64,000 nucleotides of DNA from CAZOKZ01 sp964580585 (GCA_964580585.1 CAZOKZ010000002.1:62001-126000); one strand, 5' to 3'; counted from the first letter of the stretch, positions 31,388 through 39,624 are shown. Numbers and translations: made by a program. The notes: a model not told the origin generated them from the letters alone.

Positions 31388-32803
31388 TCAATCGTGTAGC
31401 GCGTCGGCAAAAAGCGTATAATCGGGGATAAAGAGCATTTCCGCCGTACCGATGGGACCGTTACGGTTTTTCCCGACAACAATTTCAGTGGGAATCGGCA
31501 ACGAACGATCGGCGAGTTTGCCGTCTTCGTCTTTTTGAATCTCGACACGTTCGCGGTGAACGAACATCACGACGTCGGCGTCCTGTTCGATGGCGCCCGA
31601 TTCGCGCAAATCGCTGAGCATGGGGCGGGCGGATTTTTCCTTCCCGCTTCGTTGTTCAATCCCGCGAGAAAGCTGACTGAGGGCAAGCACGGGAACGCGC
31701 AACTCTTTTGCGAGACCCTTCAGTCCGCGTGAAATTTCGGCTACTTCCTGCTGGCGGTTGGATTCGCGCGACCCGCCAAGGCCCTGCATCAGTTGCAGGT
31801 AGTCCACGACGATCAAGGCTAAGTCCGGACGTTGAGCCTTGAGGCGACGCGCGCGCGACCGCAATTGCATGATCGTCAAGCCAGCGGTGTCGTCGATGAA
31901 GATGGGAACCTGCATCATGCGCGAGGCGGTTTCGCGCAATTTTTCCCATTCCTGTTCCTTGATCAGCCCTTTGCGAACGCGGTGGCTGGGAATTCTGGCT
32001 TCGCTGCACAACAGGCGCATGTTCAATTGGTCGGCGCCCATTTCGAGCGAGAAGAAGCCGACGGGTTTTCCCTCGAAAAGCGCCACATTACGTACGATAT
32101 TCAACGCAAACGCCGTCTTACCAATCGAGGGACGGGCGGCGAGAATCACCAGGGCCGAGGGTTCAAACCCGCCGATGATCTTGTCGAGATCTTTCATCTG
32201 GGTTTGCAGCCCCGACTTGGGCTCGCGCGATTCGTACAGGTGCAAAATCTCGCCGATGGTATCTTCCATCAGCACTTCGAGACTCATAAACTTGCCGGTT
32301 TGATTTTGCTGGCTGACCTCGAAAATCAGCCGTTCGGCCATTTCAATCTGGTCTTCGACGTTGCGCCGTTCTTCACTGGACTCGCGCAAAATCGTGTCCG
32401 CCGCCGCCATCAGACGCCGGAGAGCGGATTTTTCCTGAACCATGCGCGCGTGGTCGGACGCGGCACTGGTCGAGAGAACGAATTGTTCCAGGTTGGCGAG
32501 GTAAACATACCCCCCCACCGCGTCGAGTTCGCCTTTTCGGCGCAGGACGTCTGACAGCAGCGTCAAATCAACGGGTTTGCCTTCGTTGTACAGGTCCAAC
32601 ATACACTTGAAGGCGACCTGATGACCCGCTTCGTAAAAATCTTCGGGCTTGAGGATTCGGAGAACATCTGGGATGACATGCTGGTCGAGCAGCATGGAGC
32701 CCAAAACGGCTCGCTCGGCTTCGAGGTTGTGCGGAATTTGTCTATCCGCCATTTTGTTGGACGGATTGACCGGCGAAGACGGTTTGCGAGTGCTTTCGGC
32801 CAT
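31388..32803 (-). CDS. dnaB: Replicative DNA helicase DnaB
   Basis: Hexameric helicase that unwinds DNA at the replication fork. 471 residues from the ATG at 32803; a second candidate ATG lies 51 bases later, in front of the conserved RQIPHNLEAERAVLGSML. N-terminal DnaG-binding domain to about residue 150, linker, then the RecA-like ATPase with Walker A ARPSIGKTAF (about 223-232), LIVVDYLQLM (Walker B), the LSQLSRGIEQRSGK arginine-finger region and a final DADVVMFVHRE segment. No intein is present. Divergent from folP across a 307-base region with DnaA-box-like sites. Confidence 0.95.
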   Translation of the reverse strand: MAESTRKPSSPVNPSNKMADRQIPHNLEAERAVLGSMLLDQHVIPDVLRILKPEDFYEAGHQVAFKCMLDLYNEGKPVDLTLLSDVLRRKGELDAVGGYVYLANLEQFVLSTSAASDHARMVQEKSALRRLMAAADTILRESSEERRNVEDQIEMAERLIFEVSQQNQTGKFMSLEVLMEDTIGEILHLYESREPKSGLQTQMKDLDKIIGGFEPSALVILAARPSIGKTAFALNIVRNVALFEGKPVGFFSLEMGADQLNMRLLCSEARIPSHRVRKGLIKEQEWEKLRETASRMMQVPIFIDDTAGLTIMQLRSRARRLKAQRPDLALIVVDYLQLMQGLGGSRESNRQQEVAEISRGLKGLAKELRVPVLALSQLSRGIEQRSGKEKSARPMLSDLRESGAIEQDADVVMFVHRERVEIQKDEDGKLADRSLPIPTEIVVGKNRNGPIGTAEMLFIPDYTLFADALHD

Positions 32804-33110
32804 GGATGCAATTCGGACAGTGACGGGGTCGGGAGCTGTTTCAATAGCGGGGACAGGGACCCCCCTGAGCGGGAACACGATCAGGAGCGGTAAACGTTTT
32901 GAGTGGCACCGGGATGTGTCGAGGTTCCCTGTCAACCCTGCTCAAAATGTGAACGAGGAGACGAAGGGATTGCAACACCAGCTTTTTACGATTTTTTAGC
33001 TTGAATCGCTTTGCCCCCAATGAATTTTGGTTATTATGATTTGTATAAATAATTGTCCCCAAACGACTCACAAGGTTATCCACAAGTAATTCACAACGAT
33101 TCGGTACTCT
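32804..33110. other. dnaB-folP divergent intergenic region
   Basis: About 307 bases. The half nearer dnaB is GC-rich with nothing I recognise. The half nearer folP is AT-rich (33000-33060) and is followed by the DnaA-box-like pair at 33076-33095. Promoters for both genes must lie here, but I cannot place them convincingly. Confidence 0.6.
33076..33095 (+). promoter_or_regulatory. Two DnaA-box-like 9-mers
   Basis: TTATCCACA (33076-33084) is a perfect match to the strong DnaA box TTATNCACA. TAATTCACA (33087-33095), in the same orientation, differs at one position. They lie 16 bases before folP, next to AT-rich sequence. They could regulate dnaB or folP, or be chance. Confidence 0.45.
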
Positions 33111-33986
33111 ATGACGTCTGAACCTCAAAATATCGTAACACATCTCGGCAATCTGACAATCGGTCCACTCCACCCCTTGCGCTTGATGGCGATTATCAAC
33201 GCGAGTCCGGAATCGTACTACGCCGGTTCCGTATCGGTGGGACGCCAGGCCATCCAGGATGCCGCCGAACGCGCCGCGGAAGAAGGCGCGGACTTGATCG
33301 ATGTCGGTGCAATGTCCACGGCTCCCTATAAAACGACCGAGATCAGCGAGCAGGAAGAAATCGACCGCATGGGCGAGGCGGTGGCGGCGGCGAGAATTGC
33401 GTCGGGGTTGCCCGTGACGGCGGATACCTCACGCGCCAAGGTGGCAAGAGTAGCACTCGATATGGGGGCGTGCGCCATCAACGATGTCACGGGACTTGAA
33501 GGCGATCCGGAGATGGGCAAATTAATTGCCGAACGCAACGTCAGCGCCATCCTGATGGCGAATGAAAACCCGGTGGAAACTCAGTTAGCGCTGCCCCCCA
33601 TCGATATCGTCATGACACGCATTCGATTTGCCATTAATCGAGCCCTGCGTGCAGACATCCCAAAAAACAGAATCATGGTGGACCCAGGGATTGGTTTTTT
33701 CCGTCACCAAAGTCGTCCGTGGTATGAATTCGATACAATGGTTCTTGAGAAGCTGGACCATTTGAACGAGTTAGAAATTCCGTACATGATTTCGCTGTCG
33801 CGCAAATCGTTTCTGGGGCGGCTACTGAATCGCGAGAACCCAGAGGATCGCCTGGGAGGCTCCTTAGCCGCAACGATTTGGGCCGCGCATCAAGGCGCGC
33901 TTGTCATCCGCACCCACGATGTGGCGCAAACCCGCGATGCGCTGGTGATCTGGAACATGTTCCGCTCGCAAGATTTCCCCGGCTGA
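33111..33986 (+). CDS. folP: Dihydropteroate synthase
   Basis: Makes 7,8-dihydropteroate from p-aminobenzoate and the pterin diphosphate in folate synthesis. 291 residues in a TIM barrel: LMAIINASPESYYAGS (phosphate/Mg loop), DLIDVGAMSTAPY (the DxGxxST loop), VTADTSRAKVA, AINDVTGLEG, MVDPGIGFFRH, SLSRKSFLGRLL and VIRTHDV at the end. The wording of the first loops (NASPES, GAMST) is closer to the variants seen in archaea and some candidate phyla than to E. coli (NVTPDS, GGEST). Overlaps the next gene by one base (TGATG). Confidence 0.9.
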   Translation: MTSEPQNIVTHLGNLTIGPLHPLRLMAIINASPESYYAGSVSVGRQAIQDAAERAAEEGADLIDVGAMSTAPYKTTEISEQEEIDRMGEAVAAARIASGLPVTADTSRAKVARVALDMGACAINDVTGLEGDPEMGKLIAERNVSAILMANENPVETQLALPPIDIVMTRIRFAINRALRADIPKNRIMVDPGIGFFRHQSRPWYEFDTMVLEKLDHLNELEIPYMISLSRKSFLGRLLNRENPEDRLGGSLAATIWAAHQGALVIRTHDVAQTRDALVIWNMFRSQDFPG

Positions 33987-34717
33987 TGTCTCGCGTGCAT
34001 CAAAACACTCTCCCGTTGAAACCTGTATTCCTGACCGCCCAGTGGCGGAACCTGGTCCTATTGAATTACGCCGTTCCAGAAAAGTTGCTCCGTCCCCATT
34101 TACCGCCTGGATTGGAATTCGATCGATTCGACGGTCAAACGGTTGCCAGTGTCGTAGCGTTTCAGTTTCTCGAAACACGCGTGTTGGGCGTTCCGTGGCC
34201 GGGGTTTCGGAATTTTCCGGAAATCAACCTGCGGTTTTATGCGCGACGCGGCAACGAGCGCGGCGTGGTGTTCGTACGCGAGTACGTTCCACAAATGTTT
34301 GTCGCGGGAATCGCACGAGCACTTTATAACGAACCGTACATTTCCGCTCCCATGAGAATGCATGTGAAAACGACACCAAAAACCATTCGCGCTCAATACG
34401 GGTTGGGACGTGAAGGGACAATGAACCGCATCGAAGTCCATGCCGCAAATCAACCCGCGACCTTGCCAAATACAAGTTCCGAACACTGGTTCAAGGAACA
34501 CCAATGGGGTTATGGACAAACGCGAAATGGCAAATTGCTGAGATATGAAGTACGCCACCCTGTCTGGCAAACCTGTCCCATCATGCGTGCCAATATTGTG
34601 CTCGACTGGACGGCGATGTACGGCGACAAATGGAGCATCATGCAAGATCGGAAACCGATTTCCATGGTTTTTGCCCTGGGGTCGGCGGTTTCCGTTCATC
34701 GAGGAGAACGCCTGTGA
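33986..34717 (+). CDS. DUF2071 (YqjF-like) protein
   Basis: 243 residues. The start at 33986 overlaps the folP stop; a longer upstream frame runs inside folP and is ignored. The family pattern is clear: PVFLTAQWRNLVLLNYAVPEKLLRPHLPPG (in part) near the N terminus, VAFQFLETRVLGVPWPGFRNFPEINLRFYAR (in part) and VYVREYVP-like VVFVREYVPQ. DUF2071 proteins are predicted acetoacetate-decarboxylase-fold enzymes without an assigned reaction. It is sandwiched between folP and modE with overlapping ends, so all are one transcript. Confidence 0.85.
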   Translation: MSRVHQNTLPLKPVFLTAQWRNLVLLNYAVPEKLLRPHLPPGLEFDRFDGQTVASVVAFQFLETRVLGVPWPGFRNFPEINLRFYARRGNERGVVFVREYVPQMFVAGIARALYNEPYISAPMRMHVKTTPKTIRAQYGLGREGTMNRIEVHAANQPATLPNTSSEHWFKEHQWGYGQTRNGKLLRYEVRHPVWQTCPIMRANIVLDWTAMYGDKWSIMQDRKPISMVFALGSAVSVHRGERL

Positions 34718-35094
34718 GCCGCTCTGCTAAAACCGCGATCCGATTCGCCGTACGCTTGCGCTTGTTTTCCGGCAGCGAAATAGCCATCGGACCCGGCAAA
34801 GCCGATTTGCTGGAACTCATTGCGGAGACCGGGTCCATCGCCGAGGCCGCTCGCGAGATGGAAATGTCCTACAAACGCGCGTGGTCCATGGTGAAATCCA
34901 TGAACGCCGCGTTCGACGGCCCATTGGTCACACGCGAAGTGGGGGGAGCAAAAGGCGGCGGCGCAGAGTTAACACCCCTCGGGCGCGAAATCGTGGCGCT
35001 CTATCGCGAGGCGGAACAAGCCGCCGAACAATCGGTCGCCCAACACGGTGAACTGCTGCGCAAACGCCTTAAACACAGCAAGGAGTCCGGTTGA
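34714..35094 (+). CDS. modE: One-domain ModE-like winged-helix regulator
   Basis: 126 residues from a GTG with a strong GAGGAG site, overlapping the preceding stop by four bases. The N-terminal winged helix-turn-helix matches the DNA-binding domain of ModE: LLELIAETGSIAEAAREMEMSYKRAWSMV (in part) and GGAKGGGAELTPLGREIVALYR (in part). The molybdate-binding domains of the E. coli protein are missing, so it must sense metal in another way or depend on a partner. A palindrome of the ModE type lies 15 bases after its stop, in front of modA, which suggests it controls modAB. Confidence 0.88.
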   Translation: MSRSAKTAIRFAVRLRLFSGSEIAIGPGKADLLELIAETGSIAEAAREMEMSYKRAWSMVKSMNAAFDGPLVTREVGGAKGGGAELTPLGREIVALYREAEQAAEQSVAQHGELLRKRLKHSKESG

Positions 35095-35118
35095 CACGTC
35101 TCCCCTGCGCGTTATGTT
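35091..35118 (+). promoter_or_regulatory. Promoter of modAB overlapping the ModE box
   Basis: TTGACA (35091-35096) is a perfect -35 box and TATGTT (35113-35118) a -10 box (4 of 6) with 16 bases between. The -10 box lies inside the left arm of the ModE palindrome, so a bound regulator would block RNA polymerase. Confidence 0.6.
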
Positions 35119-35133
35119 TCACCAGACATAACG
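35110..35133. promoter_or_regulatory. ModE operator upstream of modA
   Basis: CGTTATGT and ACATAACG are perfect inverted arms separated by eight bases, the same arm sequence type and spacing as the E. coli modA operator (CGTTATAT, eight bases, ACATAACG). It lies between the modE stop and the modA start and overlaps the promoter. Confidence 0.82.
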
Positions 35134-35152
35134 ATTACGGAGCCCTCATCTC

Positions 35153-35959
35153 TTGCCCGGAAAAACTCAACTCGCTCTTAGTCTCATGTTTGTCCTCGCT
35201 GCGCTGGTGTGGGCGTGTTCGCCCGCTGGCAAAACCGACCGCCCCGAAGCGCTCCTTGTCGCCGTGGCGGCCAGCGCTCAACCCGCTGTCGAAGAATGCG
35301 CGCGCACGTTTACAGAACGCACGGGTATCGAAGTGCAATTCACTACCGGCTCGACAGGTGTTTTACTGCGCCAGGCGCGCGAAGGCGCCCCGTTCGACCT
35401 GTTCATCGGTGCGGACATGGAACGCGTGGAACTTCTGGCGGCGGAAAACATCGTCGTTCCGTCGAGCGTTGCCTCCTACGCCGAGGGGCGCCTGGTCTGG
35501 TGGCAACGCGCGGATACGCCTCCCTATCTCACCTCCTGGCTCGACATCGATTCATTCGAATGGGGGAAAATCAATCGGCTCGCGATAGCAAATCCGGAAC
35601 TGGCGCCTTACGGAGCGGCGGCCAAGCAAGTGCTTGAACGGTTTCACCCCTGGAGCGATTGGGAGCCGCGTATGATCGTCGGCGAAAATGTACGCCAAGC
35701 GCTGTATTACGCGGAAACGGGTAACACGCGCGCGGCGTTGATTGCAAAATCGCTCGTCGTGACGCGTGACGACGGCTACACGCTCAATGTCCCTGTCGAT
35801 TGGCACGATCCGATTCGGCAGGGCCTTGGGGTAATGGCGAAATCGACACATGCGAAAAACGCCGAAGCGTTTCACGCGTTTTTACTTGGTCCTGCAAGCC
35901 GCGCGATTTTCGTTCAGTACGGTTTTCAGGCGCCACGAAAGACAACGGATATTGAATAA
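35153..35959 (+). CDS. modA: Molybdate-binding periplasmic protein
   Basis: The 268-residue substrate-binding protein of a molybdate ABC importer. A signal sequence ends at a cysteine (LAALVWAC), so it is probably lipid-anchored. ModA hallmarks: LLVAVAASAQPAVEE, FTTGSTGVLLRQAREGAPFDLFIGADMER (in part), AIANPELAPYGAAAKQVL and the C-terminal FLLGPASRAIFVQYGF. TTG start with a GGAG site 11 bases before. It follows a ModE-type operator and overlaps modB by eight bases. Tungstate cannot be excluded as the ligand. Confidence 0.9.
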   Translation: MPGKTQLALSLMFVLAALVWACSPAGKTDRPEALLVAVAASAQPAVEECARTFTERTGIEVQFTTGSTGVLLRQAREGAPFDLFIGADMERVELLAAENIVVPSSVASYAEGRLVWWQRADTPPYLTSWLDIDSFEWGKINRLAIANPELAPYGAAAKQVLERFHPWSDWEPRMIVGENVRQALYYAETGNTRAALIAKSLVVTRDDGYTLNVPVDWHDPIRQGLGVMAKSTHAKNAEAFHAFLLGPASRAIFVQYGFQAPRKTTDIE

Positions 35960-36647
35960 CGCCGATACATTCTGGACCGCCTGGAGCACGCTCGATTGGC
36001 GGCCGGTGGTCATTTCGCTCCAGGTCGGGCTCGCCGCCACGGGGCTGTCGGTCGTGTTCGGTTCTGCGCTGGGGTATTTTCTCGCCCATCGGAATTTCCT
36101 CGGACGCCGCTGGGTCGAAGCGCTTGTGCTGTTGCCGCTGGTACTGCCGCCGACAGTGCTTGGGTATTATTTACTGGTGCTGATCGGTCAGCGCGGACCG
36201 GTGGGCATGATGTGGGAATCGCTCGCGGGCGGACCGTTGGTGTTTACCAAAAACGCGGCGATTCTGGCGGCGTGCGCCTCGACGGTGCCAATTGTCGCGC
36301 GGCAATTAACAGCGGCATTCGCGGGAGTCGATCACGAAGTAACCGAAGCCGCGCGGCTCGACGGCGCGCACGGATGGTCGATGTTCGCGCACATTCACTT
36401 GCCTCAGATTCGCGGACCGCTCGCCGCCGCCGCCACGATCGCTTTCGCGCGCGCCATCGGAGATTTCGGCGCCACGCTGATGGTGGCAGGCAGCCTGCCG
36501 GGGAAAACGCAAACCGCGTCGCTCGCGATCTACGACCTGCTCATGGTCGGCCACGACACGCAAGCCCTCGTTATGGTCGTGCTGATTAGTATTATTTCGC
36601 TGGTGGTGCTGGTGCTAACGACGGGAAGAGAGGGGACAAAAGAATGA
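35952..36647 (+). CDS. modB: Molybdate ABC transporter permease
   Basis: 231 residues, TTG start overlapping the modA stop by eight bases. Five or six membrane helices; the cytoplasmic EAA loop that docks the ATPase is DHEVTEAARLDGAHGWSMFAHIHLPQIRGPL (in part), and ARAIGDFGATLMVAGSLPG is typical of ModB. The ATPase gene modC, which normally follows, is absent: the next 1.45 kb is an AT-rich island on the other strand. The transporter needs an ATPase from elsewhere, or has lost function. Confidence 0.9.
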   Translation: MNNADTFWTAWSTLDWRPVVISLQVGLAATGLSVVFGSALGYFLAHRNFLGRRWVEALVLLPLVLPPTVLGYYLLVLIGQRGPVGMMWESLAGGPLVFTKNAAILAACASTVPIVARQLTAAFAGVDHEVTEAARLDGAHGWSMFAHIHLPQIRGPLAAAATIAFARAIGDFGATLMVAGSLPGKTQTASLAIYDLLMVGHDTQALVMVVLISIISLVVLVLTTGREGTKE

Positions 36648-36677
36648 TCAGAATTCCGCATTCTTGAAAAGTTAATA

Positions 36678-37547
36678 TCATGGAACCAAAAGGCTTGGAT
36701 TATTCTCAAGGAACTTGGCGATCCTATTTTGTCTCCAAATCTTTGAGGGATTAAATTTATCTGAATTAGAATGATCTTCTGTCCCTATAATTCCAAGCGC
36801 TTCAATTAAATAGTCTGGCTTTGTTAATATCATAGCACCAATATCCGCAGCAGCTTCTATCTCCCTTCTAATCCAAGGAAGAAAATAAAATAAAAAATAT
36901 ATTGCCAAAGCAAAATCCCACGCAATAATAATACCTGAAACCATACTAATCGGAAATGATATTACAGTGGTAAAAAGAACAACAATTACTATTGGAAACA
37001 AAACAGATCTGGTTTGTTTTGAGAGGACAGATAACGAAACCCATCGACGCGCGTCCCCTCGAATCATATGAGAAAACTCATGAGCTAATACAGCCTTAGC
37101 AGGCAAAGGATATTTTCTTAAAAAAGACAAAAATCCTAATGATAGTACTAAGTAATCCGTCCGTCCGTATGAAAGTACTAATGCGCTAATGGTTGGATCA
37201 CTTTTTTCTATCAAAACTTTAACTTTATTCTCGAAAGATGTTTTTTGTGAAAATTCGTCCAGTGAAGGAAGTATTAAATTAAGTGTAGATTCTGGTGCTG
37301 GAACAAACACTCTTTGATCATGAAGTGTATCAATAATTCTTTTTTTCTGGAACAACACAAAAACAGCGAGATACACCAGTATGATCACAAGCATATATAT
37401 TGTAGGACGAGGCCAACGTATATAGAGCATTGAAAAGGGCAAGATGATTCCACAACAAAATAAGAGCATTCTTAAATTTATTGCATTCAAATTAGCCAAT
37501 TTCACCTGAAGTATCCAACGTTTGAATATTTTTTCTTTAGTGTTCAT
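36678..37547 (-). CDS. M48-like membrane metallopeptidase of the AT-rich island
   Basis: 289 residues. Two membrane helices near the N terminus (27-68), then the zinc motif HEFSH (156-160) in AVLAHEFSHMIRGDARRW, further hydrophobic segments (about 183-225), and the probable third ligand Glu231 in REIEAAADIGAMIL. This is an M48-type protease with a HtpX-like topology. Codon use is AT-rich, unlike every neighbour, pointing to transfer. Its ATG directly follows the stop of the small gene upstream (TAAATG), so the two are translationally coupled. Target unknown; a toxin-like or defence role is possible but not shown. Confidence 0.75.
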   Translation of the reverse strand: MNTKEKIFKRWILQVKLANLNAINLRMLLFCCGIILPFSMLYIRWPRPTIYMLVIILVYLAVFVLFQKKRIIDTLHDQRVFVPAPESTLNLILPSLDEFSQKTSFENKVKVLIEKSDPTISALVLSYGRTDYLVLSLGFLSFLRKYPLPAKAVLAHEFSHMIRGDARRWVSLSVLSKQTRSVLFPIVIVVLFTTVISFPISMVSGIIIAWDFALAIYFLFYFLPWIRREIEAAADIGAMILTKPDYLIEALGIIGTEDHSNSDKFNPSKIWRQNRIAKFLENNPSLLVP

Positions 37548-37949
37548 TTAATAATTCTCACTACTCTTGAAAAAATTTAGCAAATCAAGAGAAAAACGTG
37601 TCGCTATATCATTTGCAATAACTGGGTCCATTCCATGACTAACCAAAGTATTCATCCATTCATTCTGTACCCGTAAAACTTGTTCAGGCGAACAGTTCTC
37701 TTCTTTCTTTTTCAAATTACTAACCGTCTTGATTGTTCCATCAATCAACTTAAAAATATCAAGAATTGATTTTGCCTCACTAAGAAAATTAATTTCATCC
37801 CTTAATATCTTCCCTTCCATCATATTATTATCGTATACATTTCTGATACGATCAGATGCACCAAGATCAAATGCATCTATTTCTTCGGGAAAATGAACCT
37901 CAACAATGGGTTTTAGAAAGGCTTGCATTCCATCTTCGGAAGTTTTCAT
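37548..37949 (-). CDS. Unknown 133-aa partner of the island protease
   Basis: A soluble, AT-rich-coded protein with no recognised domain; start either ATG 37949 (with GGTGG before it) or GTG 37958. It is predicted mostly helical: an acidic N-terminal part (VHFPEEIDAFDLG), a central LSEAKSILDIFKLIDGTIKTV segment (in part) and a C-terminal GMDPVIANDIATRFSLDLLNFF. Its position immediately before, and coupled to, a membrane protease suggests an inhibitor, chaperone or sensor for that enzyme. This is inference from context only. Confidence 0.6.
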   Translation of the reverse strand: MKTSEDGMQAFLKPIVEVHFPEEIDAFDLGASDRIRNVYDNNMMEGKILRDEINFLSEAKSILDIFKLIDGTIKTVSNLKKKEENCSPEQVLRVQNEWMNTLVSHGMDPVIANDIATRFSLDLLNFFKSSENY

Positions 37950-37993
37950 TTTAGCCACCAGATATTCAAATTATGCAAACACAAGTCATATAT

Positions 37994-38023
37994 ATGATAT
38001 GAAGAGAATCGGGTATGCGTCAA
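37994..38023 (-). promoter_or_regulatory. Promoter of the AT-rich island genes
   Basis: On the minus strand TTGACG (38018-38023) and TATCAT (37994-37999) are separated by 18 bases, five of six matches to each consensus box. It lies about 45 bases upstream of the small gene. Confidence 0.5.
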
Positions 38024-38175
38024 TTGCAATAATATGGTATTCACTAAATTGAGTTGTATTATAGATCACACCTTGTGAACTATTACCCAAATCCTCATTT
38101 CCTGCTTTGCGATAGGCGCGGATTGTGCAAGGTTAGGAGGCGTTGGATTGAATTTCGTCTCTAAGGATTTGCGAT

Positions 38176-39171
38176 ATGGCTCATATTATTGTCCCTCCGA
38201 GTTGGCGGTTGCCGGAAGGCGCAGCGACACCGGAATCCGTGTACGTGAATCGGCGCACGTTCATCAAACAAATGGGCGCGCTCGGGATGGGGCTGTCTGC
38301 GTTGGCGATGACGGGCGGTCTTCTCGGGTGCGCGAGCGGCGAACCGGCCACGCCGGAGCAAGTCTCCGCCGACGTGGAAGACGTTCTGGCCCAATACGCT
38401 GCTCTCGCCCACAGCGAACGCCAGAATTTCGCGTCCGAACGCTCGGTGACATCGCCGAAACTTTCGACTCGATACAATAACAGCTACGAATTTACGACGG
38501 ACAAGGATCGGGTGTGGGAGTTGGCTAAGGATTTCGAGATGAAACCCTGGCAGGTGGAAGTCGGGGGACTTTGCGAACAAAAAGGCGTGTTCGATATCCC
38601 CGATGTGGTGGATATGAAGTCGCTCGAAGAACGCGTTTACCGGTTCCGGTGTGTCGAGGCGTGGTCGATGACGGTGCCGTGGGTGGGCGTGCCGACGCGC
38701 AAGTTTGTCGAGTGGGCAAAACCGACGAGCGCGGCGACGCACATTCGTTTTACGTCGGTGAAACGCCCCAGCCAGATGGTGGGCCAGCGCACGCAAACGT
38801 GGTATAATTGGCCGTATTACGAGGGCATTCGTCTGGACGAGGCGATGAACGAGATGGCGTTGCTGGTGGTGGGTATGTACGGCAAGGAACTTTCGCCGCA
38901 AAATGGCGGCCCGATTCGCGTGATTATACCGTGGAAATATGGCTACAAGAGCCCGAAGTATATCACGAAAATCGAGTTTGTCGATGCGCAACCGAAGACA
39001 TTCTGGAACGATCTGGCGCCGAACGAGTACAGTTTCCTGTCGAACGTCGAACCGAAAGTCCCCCACCCGCGCTGGAGCCAGGCAAGCGAGCGGTTGATCG
39101 ATACCGGCGACCGCATTCCGACGCAGCTTTATAACGGTTACGCCGAGCAAGTCGGCAAGTTGTACGGATAA
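38176..39171 (+). CDS. msrP: MsrP-type molybdoenzyme (protein methionine sulfoxide reductase catalytic subunit)
   Basis: A periplasmic Mo-enzyme that repairs oxidised methionines in envelope proteins. 331 residues. The Tat signal NRRTFIKQMG (Arg26-Arg27) is followed by LLGC (Cys52), so the mature protein may be a Tat-exported lipoprotein. The molybdenum-ligand cysteine is Cys159 in YRFRCVEAWSM, and RPSQMVGQ, YNWPYYEGIRLDEAMNEM (in part) and GGPIRVIIPWKYGYKSPK (in part) match the family. The haem partner MsrQ is not next to it: the following gene encodes a short four-helix protein. Start supported by AAGGAT nine bases upstream. Confidence 0.92.
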   Translation: MAHIIVPPSWRLPEGAATPESVYVNRRTFIKQMGALGMGLSALAMTGGLLGCASGEPATPEQVSADVEDVLAQYAALAHSERQNFASERSVTSPKLSTRYNNSYEFTTDKDRVWELAKDFEMKPWQVEVGGLCEQKGVFDIPDVVDMKSLEERVYRFRCVEAWSMTVPWVGVPTRKFVEWAKPTSAATHIRFTSVKRPSQMVGQRTQTWYNWPYYEGIRLDEAMNEMALLVVGMYGKELSPQNGGPIRVIIPWKYGYKSPKYITKIEFVDAQPKTFWNDLAPNEYSFLSNVEPKVPHPRWSQASERLIDTGDRIPTQLYNGYAEQVGKLYG

Positions 39172-39177
39172 ATTTTC

Positions 39178-39624
39178 ATGAGCGGAGCCGAGAAAGTCGA
39201 GATTGCGCTGATTCCGCTGGTGGCAGCGGGCTTCTGGTTCATGGCGCCTTACCTTCCGAAAAACGTGTCCTTTGGGTTGATCGTTCTTGGCGCATCGGGG
39301 CTTCTTTTGTTCCAAAGCCTGATGCGCGATGTTTGGCTGCTGAGCCAAACTCGACGTCGGGATCGCACGACTCCCCAACGCGCCATCCGTTGCATGTGCG
39401 CCGAGTCCACGGCGGGAATATTGGGAATAACGCTGGGAATCCTGTTGCTGGTGGGTGCCGGAAGCCATCTGTCCATCGCATTGGTGCCAATTGAGTGGTG
39501 TGTCTTGCTCGTCGGCGTGCTTGGGTTTGGTTTTTTGATTAAGGACCTTGTAATCGAAGCCAGTCCGTGGCGCATACGCCGGGATAAGGATCACTTGAAT
39601 ATATTGGTCAAATGGCGTTCGTAG
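39178..39624 (+). CDS. Unknown four-helix membrane protein after msrP
   Basis: 148 residues with four predicted membrane helices: IALIPLVAAGFWFMAP, VSFGLIVLGASGLLLFQ, GILGITLGILLLVGAG and VPIEWCVLLVGVLGFGFLI. There is a basic cytoplasmic loop (TRRRDRTTPQR) with a nearby CMC. It lacks the multiple haem-ligand histidines of MsrQ, so it is not simply a short MsrQ. Six bases after msrP, so probably co-transcribed. I do not recognise the family. Confidence 0.65.
   Translation: MSGAEKVEIALIPLVAAGFWFMAPYLPKNVSFGLIVLGASGLLLFQSLMRDVWLLSQTRRRDRTTPQRAIRCMCAESTAGILGITLGILLLVGAGSHLSIALVPIEWCVLLVGVLGFGFLIKDLVIEASPWRIRRDKDHLNILVKWRS

Larger units (their letters stand above)
36650..38110. other. AT-rich two-gene island
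   Basis: Base composition changes sharply after modB and again before msrP: a sampled line inside (37261-37320) has 21 G+C of 60 bases, whereas the flanking genes are well above half. The island holds the two genes at 36678-37547 and 37548-37949 and their promoter. No transposase, integrase or flanking direct repeat was seen. Boundaries are estimates. Confidence 0.7.

Noticed and set aside
36648..36677. Direct repeats flanking the AT-rich island
   Set aside because: I compared the sequences at both estimated edges and found no clear duplicated target site, so the mode of insertion is not established.
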